This document shows positions 1-8,463 of a DNA stretch of 64,000 nucleotides, in pieces. Both the position numbers and the translations under genes were made by a program. Under the pieces are notes generated by a model. It saw nothing but the letters and a program-made list of their open reading frames with translations. It searched no databases and was not told the origin of the DNA. Origin of the DNA: Lachnospiraceae bacterium (GTDB lineage: Bacteria > Bacillota > Clostridia > Lachnospirales > Lachnospiraceae); the NCBI GenBank assembly GCA_022791755.1, contig JAAVZR010000024.1:62001-126000 (forward strand). The letters run 5' to 3'. The stretch's first letter is position 1. Each line of letters opens with the position of its first letter.

Positions 1-1861
1 TGGAGCCGCAGACATCTCCGGCCGCATACAGACCAGGGATTTCGCTTCTCTCGGCGTTTAACACATGGCACTGCGTATCAATGGCCAGACCGGCTGTCGT
101 CAGATAGAACGTGGGATCTACCTGGATCGCCCAGAGGCCGGTGCGGGTCTCGATATAGGGGCAATTCGCCCGGCCAAAGGCATCCGGCTCGCCGGAAAGA
201 GCCGCCTCGTTATTGGCTTCGATGGATGCCGCCAGATTCGGGAGATTCAGCTCTGCGGACGCTGCTTCCACGCTGTCATAATGTACTGCTTCGCCTTTCT
301 CAAACATCGCCACATAACCGTTAAAGCCGTAGGACTCGCTGTCGCGCAGCATCACGGCGGAGGCCTCGTCAAAGATGTAGAAGAAAGTGTCTCCATTATC
401 CTTGTTCAGCTTCGCCTGCGCCATCTTATAGTGATTATCGGTCATGATGTTTCCGATATTGTCGCCCTTTATATTGACCATGATTCCCGGAGCCGACAGA
501 TGGATGAAGGCCAGCTCAAACTTGCTTCTGTAGCTGGACAGGAAGGCAGGCAGAGGACGGTTCTCACACTCCATCACGCCGCCGGCTGCCAGGCCCATCC
601 GGATTCCCTCGCCGGTGCTGGCCGAAGCACAGTTATAAAAGAAATCCGCATAGCCCTCATTATATTGCTGCAGCATCTCCTTGTTTCTGGCATAGCCGCC
701 GGAGGCCAGACAGACCGCCTTTCCGGTGATCGTATACTTCATCCCGTCTTCGCCCTCGGCATGGACGCCGGTCACCCGACCGCTCTCATCCTGAATCAGA
801 TCCGTCACGCTGGTAGAGTATATGATCTTGCCATTCTCATATTTCCCGATCCTCTGCTCTAAGAACATCAGCGCATAGCCTGCGCCGCCCTCATAGCAGC
901 CGGGAGACAGATAGGGAGTAGACGGGGCATAGGCCGTAGCGCCCTCGTAGATCCCCAGTGTGCTGAAGCCGATGCCTATACCGTGCATCCAGTCCACCAG
1001 GTCGCCCGCATAGGTATACTGCGTCGTCATATAAGGCATCTCGCCGTTAAAGAAATCTTTTCTGTGATACTGCTCTCTGGTCATCCAGAAGTTCATCATA
1101 CCTTCCAGCGTTCCCATAGGGGATGCCTTATAAGAGCCGTCCACATCGTATGCGGACTGCATCTTGGAACCGGCCGTCGCCACGCCGCCGTAGGTCATGG
1201 CCATGGAGCCGCCGGCGATATCTCTCTTCTCCACCACCGTCACGCTGTAACCTGCTTCCAGCAGACGGGCCGCGCACACCAGACCGGCCGTGCCTGCGCC
1301 CACGATGACCACGTCGGCCTCTTCTGTCGTCTCGCCGGGATTCGCCGTCCTGGCAATCTCCGCCGAAAAATCATCCACATTATATCCGGCCAGCTGGAGA
1401 GCCTCCTTTACCGCCGCCTTGATCGCCTGGGACGTGGTGCTGGCGCCTCTCAGGTTGGGTACGTTGACGCTCTGATTTGCCACGATTGCCGCGGGAATCC
1501 GGGTACAGGCATAATTGCCGATGCCGATGGTCTCCTCGTGGGCCAGCACCTGGCAGGCGGCAATCCTGCCCTCTTGCAGAGTCGTCGCCACATGAACCCA
1601 GCTCTCATGGCCCATGGCCTTCGTCACATATTTGCCGTCGCCTCCCGCTGCGGGTGTCTCCGGTACGGCGGCTGTCGTCTCAGGCGCTTCCGTAGTCTCA
1701 GGCGTCCCTGTCGTCTCAGGCGCCGCCGTGGTATTCGGAGCTGCCGCCGTGGTCGCGCCGGCATCGCCAGAGCAGGCGCCCAGGATACCCGCTGCAGCTA
1801 CTCCTGCCGCACTGGCTGCAGCGCCTTTTAAAAAGTCTCTTCTGGAAATTCCTTTTTTCAT
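1..1861 (-). CDS. Exported FMN-binding/FAD-dependent reductase (fumarate reductase-like flavoprotein), C-terminus off the left edge
   Basis: The protein is read in one open frame from an ATG at 1861 to the window edge, so its C-terminus is missing. It opens with a twin-arginine type signal (SRRDFLKG, residues 6-13) and a lipobox ending in LGAC (Cys30), so it is probably a lipoprotein outside the membrane. A Thr/Pro/Glu-rich linker (about 35-72) follows. Next comes a small FMN_bind-like domain (about 77-160), then a Rossmann FAD site (VGAGTAG, about 187-193) and later a GLYAAGDV motif typical of FAD_binding_2 proteins. Known relatives use a covalently held FMN to pass electrons to FAD, which reduces an enoate-like acceptor. 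The acceptor here cannot be told from sequence. The usual S/T-G-A-T flavinylation motif reads RGAST at 138-142, so covalent attachment is uncertain. It is divergent from a LysR gene and paralogous to the protein at 55645-58095. Confidence 0.9.
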   Translation of the reverse strand, partial: MKKGISRRDFLKGAAASAAGVAAAGILGACSGDAGATTAAAPNTTAAPETTGTPETTEAPETTAAVPETPAAGGDGKYVTKAMGHESWVHVATTLQEGRIAACQVLAHEETIGIGNYACTRIPAAIVANQSVNVPNLRGASTTSQAIKAAVKEALQLAGYNVDDFSAEIARTANPGETTEEADVVIVGAGTAGLVCAARLLEAGYSVTVVEKRDIAGGSMAMTYGGVATAGSKMQSAYDVDGSYKASPMGTLEGMMNFWMTREQYHRKDFFNGEMPYMTTQYTYAGDLVDWMHGIGIGFSTLGIYEGATAYAPSTPYLSPGCYEGGAGYALMFLEQRIGKYENGKIIYSTSVTDLIQDESGRVTGVHAEGEDGMKYTITGKAVCLASGGYARNKEMLQQYNEGYADFFYNCASASTGEGIRMGLAAGGVMECENRPLPAFLSSYRSKFELAFIHLSAPGIMVNIKGDNIGNIMTDNHYKMAQAKLNKDNGDTFFYIFDEASAVMLRDSESYGFNGYVAMFEKGEAVHYDSVEAASAELNLPNLAASIEANNEAALSGEPDAFGRANCPYIETRTGLWAIQVDPTFYLTTAGLAIDTQCHVLNAERSEIPGLYAAGDVCGS

Positions 1862-2037
1862 TTCATTCCTCCCTGAAATATGTTCGTGTCATACACCCAT
1901 ATCTCAACTTTGCTGATTTGGGATACTGTGTTTTCTCCCCGTTTGATACCATACCATCATAAATGAAAATATATTTTTTGGGAAATCAATTTTTTTCTCA
2001 GCTTAATAAAAATCTTTTATAAATTGTTGCGTTTTTT

Positions 2038-2071
2038 ATACATATCTGTTATTATAATAGCAGATATGTAT
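2038..2071. promoter_or_regulatory. 34-bp near-perfect palindrome between flavoprotein and LysR genes
   Basis: Two 17-bp arms, ATACATATCTGTTATTA and TAATAGCAGATATGTAT, are inverted copies with a single mismatch. The site lies in the 321-bp AT-rich divergent intergenic region (1862-2182). LysR regulators bind dyads in such positions, so this is the likely operator of the LysR protein at 2183. I see no equally convincing -35/-10 pair for the flavoprotein; the rest of the spacer is AT-rich and otherwise featureless. Confidence 0.7.
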
Positions 2072-2182
2072 ACCTTTCGACAAAATATCAATTTTTTCAT
2101 ATATTAATCAGGAATAATCCAGAAGTTTACAGTAAATTTATAGGTACCTGAAGACGCTGCCCCATCGGAAAGGATATCAGAT

Positions 2183-3070
2183 ATGACGCTCTATCAACTG
2201 GAATGCTTCATACAGGTCGCCGAAACGCTCAGCTTTGTGGGCGCTGCCAAAAAGCTGTGCATTTCCCAGCCAGCCATCACCTATCAGATCCGCTCGCTGG
2301 AAAAAGATATCTCTGTTCTTCTCTTTGAACGCAACACCCGCAGCGTGAAGCTGACCGCTGCCGGACAGGCTTTCTACAAGGATATGGTACAGATGCACTC
2401 TTTTTATCATCAGGCCGTACAGAAGGCCCGGGATATCAGTCTGGCCGACGCCTCCCACCTTGTGGTGGGTATCCGCAAGCTTTTCGATTACGACCGCATG
2501 GCCCAGATGGTCACCTCTTTTTATGCCAGATATCCCCATGCCAACGTGGACATCCTGCCTCAGAATGACGCCAAGCCCCTGGATGACCTGCGCAGCAACC
2601 GCATTGATATTGGTTTTTTCTACAGCAATGAGCACTCCGAGTGTTCCGATATCATGTTTAAACCCCTGTATCAGCTGGGTTACTATGTTCTGATGAATCC
2701 TCATCACCCTCTGGCCAAACGGACCAGTCTGGTTCTCACAGACCTGAAAGGAGAGGCTGTCGTGACTGCGGGTTCAGCGTCCAGCTTTCTCTCTGCCTGC
2801 CAGGGACCGTCTCTGGCCGAATTAAAAAACGCGGGGGTGGATATCAGTCATTCCACCCCCAGCTTTGAAGGAGCCCTGATCATGATCAAGGCCGGTACTG
2901 CCATGTCGATTCTTCCCTTTTTGCCGTTTGCCGTCGTACCCGGTATGGTAAAGATCCCTCTGCTTAACTGTCCCTCCGTTCATATTGAGATAGGATGGCT
3001 CAAACAGGACGTCCGGCCAGAGATTCCCGCTTTCGTCGAAATTGCCAAAAATCTCTATGACTCTTTGTAG
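2183..3070 (+). CDS. LysR-family transcriptional regulator
   Basis: This 295-residue protein has the LysR layout. The N-terminal winged helix-turn-helix covers about residues 1-60 (QLECFIQVAETLSFVGAAKK, then ISQPAITYQIRSLE), followed by a periplasmic-binding-protein-like effector domain (about 88-290). The length is normal for the family. It is transcribed away from the exported flavin reductase and faces the 34-bp palindrome, so it probably controls that gene in response to the reductase's substrate, with autoregulation. The ligand cannot be predicted. It converges on the ABC exporter gene, with about 23 bases between their stops. Confidence 0.93.
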   Translation: MTLYQLECFIQVAETLSFVGAAKKLCISQPAITYQIRSLEKDISVLLFERNTRSVKLTAAGQAFYKDMVQMHSFYHQAVQKARDISLADASHLVVGIRKLFDYDRMAQMVTSFYARYPHANVDILPQNDAKPLDDLRSNRIDIGFFYSNEHSECSDIMFKPLYQLGYYVLMNPHHPLAKRTSLVLTDLKGEAVVTAGSASSFLSACQGPSLAELKNAGVDISHSTPSFEGALIMIKAGTAMSILPFLPFAVVPGMVKIPLLNCPSVHIEIGWLKQDVRPEIPAFVEIAKNLYDSL

Positions 3071-3093
3071 AAACTTTATGAATTATGACAACC

Positions 3094-5037
3094 CTATTCC
3101 AGCTCAAAGGCCCCTGTGTACAGCTGATAATATTTTCCTTTTTCAGCGATCAGATCCTCATGGGGACCTCTTTCTATGATCTGTCCCTGTTCCAGCACCA
3201 TGATTACATCGGAATTGCGCACGGTGGAGAGACGATGAGCGATGACGAACACGGTGCGGCCTTTCATCAGAGCATCCATCCCTCTGGAGACAATGGCTTC
3301 GGTTCGGGTGTCGATACTGCTGGTGGCTTCATCCAGTATCATCACCGGCGGATCTGCCACGGCAGCCCTGGCAATAGCCAGCAGCTGGCGCTGTCCCTGA
3401 GAAAGACTCTCCCCGTTGGCCGTCAGCGGCGTATCATAGCCCTGAGGCAGACGGCAAATGAAATCGTCTGCTCCCGCCAGCTTTGCCGCCTGACGTACCT
3501 CCTCGTCGGAGGCCTCCAGATTGCCGTAACGGATATTTTCCATCACTGTGCCGGTGAACAGGTTCGTATCCTGAAGCACGATCCCCAGACTTCGGCGCAG
3601 GTCGCTCTTTTTAATTTTATTGATATTGATATCGTCATAGCGGATCTTACCGTCTGCCAGATCGTAGAATCGGTTAATCAGGTTGGTAATCGTGGTCTTG
3701 CCTGCGCCGGTAGCTCCCACGAAAGCGACCTTCTGACCCGGGTCTGCGTACAGCGTGATGTCATGCAGCACGATTTTCTCCGGCGTATAACCGAAATCCA
3801 CATTAAAAAACTGTACCTCGCCCCGCAGCCGCGTATATGTCAGCGTTCCGTCGCCATGGGGATGTTTCCATGCCCAGAGGCCGGTGCGTTCCTTTGTCTC
3901 CGTCAGATTACCGCCGGCGTCATATTTTGCGTTGACCAAAGTCACATAACCGTTATCCGGCTCCGGCTCCTCATCCATCAGCATAAAGATCCGCTCGGCT
4001 CCGGCCAGAGCCATAACGATGGCATTGACCTGCTGGGAAATCTGCGATATGGGCATATTAAAGCTCTTGGACAGCTGCAAAAACGAAGCGATCGCTCCCA
4101 GCGTCAGTCCGCCCATGCCGTTTGCCGCCATGGCTCCGCCTATGATTGCCAGCACCACATACTGGAGATTACCGATATTGGCCAGCGCCGGCATCAGGAT
4201 ATTCGAGTAACAGTTTGCCGCATTGGCGCTCTCAAACAGTTCGTCATTGAGCCGGTCAAAATCCTTCCTGGACGCCTCCTCATGACAGAACACTTTCACC
4301 ACCTTCTGGCCGTTTAACATCTCCTCGATATAGCCGTTGGCCTGCGCCAGCGCTCTTTGCTGTTTTACAAAATAGCGTCCGCTTTTACCTGCGATCCTGC
4401 GGCTGACATTCAGTATCACTGCCACACATAAGAGTACCACCGCTGTCAGCTGCCAGCTGGTAGTCGCCATGGCAAAGAACACCACCACGATGGAAACTGC
4501 CGAGGAAAAAGCATGGGGAACACTCTGGGATATCATCTGCCGCAGCGTATCCGCATCATTGGTATAGTGACTCATGACATCCCCGAAGCTGTGGGTATCA
4601 AAATAGCGAATAGGCAGCGTCTGCATATGAGAAAACATCTGGTTGCGGATCTTTTTTAACACGCCCTGAGAAATCGCCGCCATCAGCCGGTTATATAAAA
4701 GCGTGGATACCACGCCTGCCAGATAGATACACGCCACTCCCGTCAGCGCCCGGAACAGCATGGCAAAATACGGCTCCAGACTCTCCCCGTCTGCCAGAGA
4801 CAGCATGGGAGAAATGTAATCGTCGATCAGCACACGGATGAACATGCTGCTGATTACGCTGGCCAGCGTACTGAACAGAATGCACAGCATTACGATCCCA
4901 AAGGACAGCTTATAATCTGAAAAAATATAGGACAACAGCCGTCCGATGGTCTTCTTCGCATTCCGGGGACGCCGTCTCTTCGGTCCGGCTTCCTTCCCCT
5001 GAACAGGTATCGCAGTCTCTTTCCTGTTCTCACTCAT
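3094..5037 (-). CDS. ABC exporter half-transporter with consensus ATPase site (heterodimer subunit 2)
   Basis: This half-transporter has 647 residues. It has an N-terminal six-helix exporter domain and a C-terminal nucleotide-binding domain with Walker A GATGAGKTT, signature LSQGQ, Walker B VMILDEATSSID carrying the catalytic Glu, and H-loop AHRLS. I placed the start at MSENRK because a strong Shine-Dalgarno (GGGAGGAGAG) precedes it; the longer upstream frame runs into the neighbour's coding region. The start overlaps the end of the upstream ABC gene by a few bases, so the two are translationally coupled and form a heterodimer. An insert of about 45 residues precedes the nucleotide-binding domain. 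The substrate is unknown; MarR-linked pairs of this kind often export drugs or peptides. Confidence 0.93.
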   Translation of the reverse strand: MSENRKETAIPVQGKEAGPKRRRPRNAKKTIGRLLSYIFSDYKLSFGIVMLCILFSTLASVISSMFIRVLIDDYISPMLSLADGESLEPYFAMLFRALTGVACIYLAGVVSTLLYNRLMAAISQGVLKKIRNQMFSHMQTLPIRYFDTHSFGDVMSHYTNDADTLRQMISQSVPHAFSSAVSIVVVFFAMATTSWQLTAVVLLCVAVILNVSRRIAGKSGRYFVKQQRALAQANGYIEEMLNGQKVVKVFCHEEASRKDFDRLNDELFESANAANCYSNILMPALANIGNLQYVVLAIIGGAMAANGMGGLTLGAIASFLQLSKSFNMPISQISQQVNAIVMALAGAERIFMLMDEEPEPDNGYVTLVNAKYDAGGNLTETKERTGLWAWKHPHGDGTLTYTRLRGEVQFFNVDFGYTPEKIVLHDITLYADPGQKVAFVGATGAGKTTITNLINRFYDLADGKIRYDDININKIKKSDLRRSLGIVLQDTNLFTGTVMENIRYGNLEASDEEVRQAAKLAGADDFICRLPQGYDTPLTANGESLSQGQRQLLAIARAAVADPPVMILDEATSSIDTRTEAIVSRGMDALMKGRTVFVIAHRLSTVRNSDVIMVLEQGQIIERGPHEDLIAEKGKYYQLYTGAFELE

Positions 5038-6763
5038 GGTCCTCTCCTCCCTTCGTCTGCGATTCAAACACTTCCCGGTATATATGGCTGGCCTGTAGAA
5101 GCTCTTCATGCGTTCCTATGGCCGCCAGCTTCCCGCCGTCCATGACCAGAATCTGATCCGCCTCCTGTACGGACGCCACACGCTGGGCAATAATAATCTT
5201 CGTCGTATCCGGTATCTCTTCTCTGAACGCCCGCCGGATCCTGGCGTCGGTGCCCGTATCCACCGCGCTGGTGGAGTCGTCCAGAATCAGAATCTTCGGT
5301 TTCTTTAAGAGCGCCCTGGCGATACAGAGACGCTGTTTCTGACCGCCGGATACATTGCTGCCGCCTTCCTCGATATATGTATCGTAGCCGTCCGGAAATT
5401 TCGCCACAAACTCATCGGCACAGGCCAGCTCACAGGCATGGATCAGCTCCTCATCCGAAGCAAAAGCATTGCCCCAGCGCAGATTTTCCCGGATCGTCCC
5501 TGAAAACAGTACGTTTTTCTGTAAAACCATGGCCACCTGGTTGCGCAGAGTCTCCAGATCATAACGCCGCACGTCCACGCCTCCCACCAGTATCCTGCCG
5601 CCTGTGGCGTCATACAGTCTCGGAATCAGCTGCACCAGACTCGTCTTGGCTGCTCCGGTTCCCCCCAGGATCCCTATGGTCTGACCGCTCTCTATCCGCA
5701 GTGTCACATCCTTCAGACACAGCTTCTCCTCATCGCCCGCATAGCTGAAATTCACATGGTCAAAAACAATGGAGCCGTCCTTCACTTCCTTTACGGGGTC
5801 CTCAGGGTTTACCAGATCGCTCTCCTCAGACAGAATCTCCACCGCACGCTCCGCCGACGTCCTCGCCATGGTCATCATGACAAAAATCATGGAAAGCATC
5901 ATAAGGCTGGAAAGAATCTGCATAGTGTATGTGATCAGGCTGGTGAGCTCTCCCGTGGTCAGGGAGCCGGCTGTGATAAACCGGGCGCCCAGCCAGGAAA
6001 TCAGCAGCATACAGCTGTAGACCGCCGTCTGCATCATCGGCGCATTGAAGGCTAAAAGCCGCTCCGCTTTCACGAAATCGCGGTATATGTCTCCCGATAC
6101 CTTCTCAAACTTCTCTTTCTCATGCTCCTCCCGGACATAGGATTTGACCACGCGAATGCCCCGTAAATTCTCCTGTACCACATTGTTCAGCCGGTCATAG
6201 GTGGCAAATACCCGTTCAAAGATGGGATGGGCATGGGTCATGATATAGTACAGCCCCAAGGCCAGAAGAGGCACCACCGCCAGAAAGATAATCGCCAGCC
6301 TGCCGTTGATCGTGAAGGTCATCACCAGGGAAAAGACCAGCATCAAAGGCGCTCTCACCGCAATGCGGATAATCATCTGATACGCATTTTGAATATTGCT
6401 CACATCCGTCGTAAGCCTCGTCACCAGGCTGGAGGTGGAAAATTTGTCTATATTGGAAAAAGAAAAATCCTGTACCTGATAGTACATGGCACGGCGCAGA
6501 TTTTTTGCAAAGCCTGCGGAGGCCCGGGCCGCATAGCGTCCCGACGATATACCGAAAAACAGGGAGCACATACAGGCAGCCACCAAGACGGCGCCCGTCC
6601 TCAGAATCACCCTCATATCGCCGGCCTCTATCCCAAAATCCAGCAAATGGGCCATCATAAGAGGGATTAATACCTCCATCACTACTTCCATGGCCACAGC
6701 CAGGGGCGCCAGAAGGGAATCCTTTTTATATTCGCCCACACAGCTTAACAGTTTCTTTATCAT
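5030..6763 (-). CDS. ABC exporter half-transporter with degenerate ATPase site (heterodimer subunit 1)
   Basis: This 577-residue half-transporter has a six-helix membrane domain (about 15-310) and a nucleotide-binding domain. Three catalytic positions depart from consensus. Walker A reads GGTGAAKTS, with Ala in place of the Gly before Lys (about residue 372). The residue after Walker B is Asp rather than Glu (LILDDSTSAVD). The H-loop His is Gln (IIIAQRVAS). The VSGGQ signature is intact. This is the known asymmetric arrangement of heterodimeric exporters, where the good signature here completes the partner's active site. It is the first gene of the ABC pair and lies just downstream of the MarR gene. 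Confidence 0.93.
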   Translation of the reverse strand: MIKKLLSCVGEYKKDSLLAPLAVAMEVVMEVLIPLMMAHLLDFGIEAGDMRVILRTGAVLVAACMCSLFFGISSGRYAARASAGFAKNLRRAMYYQVQDFSFSNIDKFSTSSLVTRLTTDVSNIQNAYQMIIRIAVRAPLMLVFSLVMTFTINGRLAIIFLAVVPLLALGLYYIMTHAHPIFERVFATYDRLNNVVQENLRGIRVVKSYVREEHEKEKFEKVSGDIYRDFVKAERLLAFNAPMMQTAVYSCMLLISWLGARFITAGSLTTGELTSLITYTMQILSSLMMLSMIFVMMTMARTSAERAVEILSEESDLVNPEDPVKEVKDGSIVFDHVNFSYAGDEEKLCLKDVTLRIESGQTIGILGGTGAAKTSLVQLIPRLYDATGGRILVGGVDVRRYDLETLRNQVAMVLQKNVLFSGTIRENLRWGNAFASDEELIHACELACADEFVAKFPDGYDTYIEEGGSNVSGGQKQRLCIARALLKKPKILILDDSTSAVDTGTDARIRRAFREEIPDTTKIIIAQRVASVQEADQILVMDGGKLAAIGTHEELLQASHIYREVFESQTKGGEDHE

Positions 6764-6801
6764 AATTTCCTCCTCTCAGGCAAAGCGCCGCATTCTCTCC
6801 C

Positions 6802-6840
6802 ATATTGTTAGCTCCTTAACTGTCAGCATGCTAACAATAT
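6802..6840. promoter_or_regulatory. Inverted repeat and MarR operator-like site upstream of the ABC exporter pair
   Basis: Perfect 11-bp arms ATATTGTTAGC (6802-6812) and GCTAACAATAT (6830-6840) flank 17 bases. Within it, GTCAGCATGCTAA (6822-6834) resembles GTTAGGATGCTAA at 7358-7370 upstream of the MarR gene, matching at 11 of 13 positions. The site lies between the MarR stop and the exporter start. A shared MarR operator is the simplest reading; the long repeat could also act as an RNA hairpin. Confidence 0.65.
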
Positions 6841-6866
6841 GTCCAAAAAAAAGGGCGCAAAGACCT

Positions 6867-7301
6867 CTACTCTTCCATATTTTCCTTCATCCGATCTACC
6901 ACGCGGTAAAAAACAGCCATCTCCTCTTCCAAAATTCCCTGTATCAGTCTGTCCTCCATTCTGTCAATCCGCTCCTCGATCTTATGATGAATGGCGATAG
7001 CCTTCCGGGTCAGTTTTAATTGCTTTAATCTGGCATCTCTGGCCACAGGCTGTCTGACAATCAACCCGTCCCTTTCCATCAGCTGCAAAATCCCTGTGGC
7101 TGTGGAACGGCGGATCAGAAATTCCGCTTCGATATCTCTCTGAAAGATCTCCCGGTCCCCGTTATGACACAGGTAGCCCAGGATGCGTCCCTGCATCCCG
7201 GTAATCTCCTGGTCACACTCCGAAATTTCCCCGGCACGAAGCTGGCGCTTCAGGAGATTGGAGAGGATCTTGATTTCATGTCCTGCTCTTCGTTTTTCCA
7301 T
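6867..7301 (-). CDS. MarR-family transcriptional regulator
   Basis: This is a 144-residue protein from the ATG at 7301, chosen because GGAGAGGAGAG precedes it; an upstream in-frame ATG would add 18 residues. The central winged helix-turn-helix is clear: ITGMQGRILGYL, then DIEAEFLIRRSTATGILQLM and a basic wing region (LIVRQPVARDARLKQ). Long terminal helices for dimerisation flank it. MarR proteins repress neighbouring efflux genes until a small ligand releases them. It precedes the heterodimeric exporter on the same strand, and matching operator-like sites lie before both units, which suggests autoregulated control of the exporter. Confidence 0.92.
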   Translation of the reverse strand: MEKRRAGHEIKILSNLLKRQLRAGEISECDQEITGMQGRILGYLCHNGDREIFQRDIEAEFLIRRSTATGILQLMERDGLIVRQPVARDARLKQLKLTRKAIAIHHKIEERIDRMEDRLIQGILEEEMAVFYRVVDRMKENMEE

Positions 7302-7357
7302 AAGAACTCTCCTCTCCCCTGTCTGGCCGGCTAAGCCTGCGGTTATTTCGTCCATTT

Positions 7358-7370
7358 GTTAGGATGCTAA
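7358..7370. promoter_or_regulatory. Operator-like site upstream of the MarR gene
   Basis: GTTAGGATGCTAA contains the dyad TTAG/CTAA and matches the site at 6822-6834. It lies about 57 bases upstream of the MarR start codon, a fitting place for autorepression. Confidence 0.55.
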
Positions 7371-7375
7371 TTATT

Positions 7376-8452
7376 TTAAGGTCTCGGCGGCTTCTTGTCA
7401 AGAGAAGAACTGTGATTATTTTGTGATCCCGGTCCCTTCGGGATACCGCTGCCCGATTGATGCGATTCTCTGACCCGCTGCCTGGCCGCAAGACGCCGCA
7501 TCCGACGTTGTCTCGCCCGACGCTGTCTGTCCACCTGAATGAATATGAGAGCGGCGCCAGCCAATAAGACAATGGCTGCGATCAGGATGATCGCAAATAT
7601 ACTGATTCCTTCCGAAGCCGCAGGAGTCTGGCTGTCTGTCACAAATCCGCTGTCCTCCTTTGTCTCTTCCGAACTGCTCTCTTCGGAAGAACCGGTCTCT
7701 GTTTCCGGACTTGTGGTGTGTATGGACTCCTCCGTGACAGACGTCTCCTCCGGACGGCTGGTTTCTCTCTGCGCAGACGTTCCGGCAGCGGCCGGCTTTT
7801 TGATCTTTACAGGCGCCAGTGTGCTGTCCTGCACCGTCGTCGGGATCTCCTCTTCATTGCCGGAGGAATCCCCTCCCGGAGCAGGAGGCTGAGGGGGCTG
7901 AACCGCAGGCGGGGGCTCCGGGCTCTCTGTGGGCGGTTCCTCGGGAGCTTCCTTTCCTATCACAATGGTAGCGGCATTTTCGGCAATGCCTCCTTCTCCG
8001 ACTTCGTCGAAGGCCCCGTTGAGTAAAGACATACTGTCCTCCACCAACGTCACATTGGCAGTCAGAATCTCTGAGCCAGACACACGCAGACCCACCTCTC
8101 CCAATGTAAGCTCCTGCTCTTTAAAAAGATTCTCCCGTCCGGACAGATACAGTGTCAGTATTCCACTGGACGGATCATAACGATATTCTTTTACCGAGCT
8201 GCTGATCCCGCTTTCAAACTCAAAGGCCGCCTCCGCTCCCTGGCCGTCTCCCTTCGTGACGTCTATTTGCAGGCTCAGCGTCAGAGACAGAATCTCATCT
8301 TCTGTCTCATCCGCCAGCCGTACAGATACTTCTACTTTTTCACCGTTTTCCTCCAGACCGACCGTATCCAGCAAAGCCGCCGCTGCCGGCAGTGAGACCG
8401 CCAGCATGCAGACCAGTACCGCGCATATGCTTCCAATCAGTCTTCGTTTCAT
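7376..8452 (-). CDS. Membrane-anchored surface protein with cohesin-like N-terminal domain
   Basis: This protein has 358 residues. A signal peptide (about 1-26) is followed by a beta-rich domain (about 27-165) with the alternating hydrophobic pattern of cohesin or carbohydrate-binding beta sandwiches. A Pro/Ser/Thr/Glu-rich stalk (about 170-285), one transmembrane helix (about 290-315, ISIFAIILIAAIVLLAGAA) and an Arg-rich cytoplasmic tail complete it. It starts 11 bases after the stop of the dockerin-bearing M60 peptidase, so the two are probably one operon. I infer that it may hold the peptidase at the cell surface through a cohesin-dockerin type contact. The cohesin assignment is tentative; the secreted and anchored topology is secure. 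Confidence 0.7.
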   Translation of the reverse strand: MKRRLIGSICAVLVCMLAVSLPAAAALLDTVGLEENGEKVEVSVRLADETEDEILSLTLSLQIDVTKGDGQGAEAAFEFESGISSSVKEYRYDPSSGILTLYLSGRENLFKEQELTLGEVGLRVSGSEILTANVTLVEDSMSLLNGAFDEVGEGGIAENAATIVIGKEAPEEPPTESPEPPPAVQPPQPPAPGGDSSGNEEEIPTTVQDSTLAPVKIKKPAAAGTSAQRETSRPEETSVTEESIHTTSPETETGSSEESSSEETKEDSGFVTDSQTPAASEGISIFAIILIAAIVLLAGAALIFIQVDRQRRARQRRMRRLAARQRVRESHQSGSGIPKGPGSQNNHSSSLDKKPPRP

Positions 8453-8463
8453 AACCCCGCTCC

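Noticed and set aside
983-1831. Long plus-strand open frames opposite the first flavin reductase
   Set aside because: They are antisense to a gene with clear motifs, have no ribosome-binding site or known domain and show an Arg/His/Cys-rich composition typical of shadow frames.
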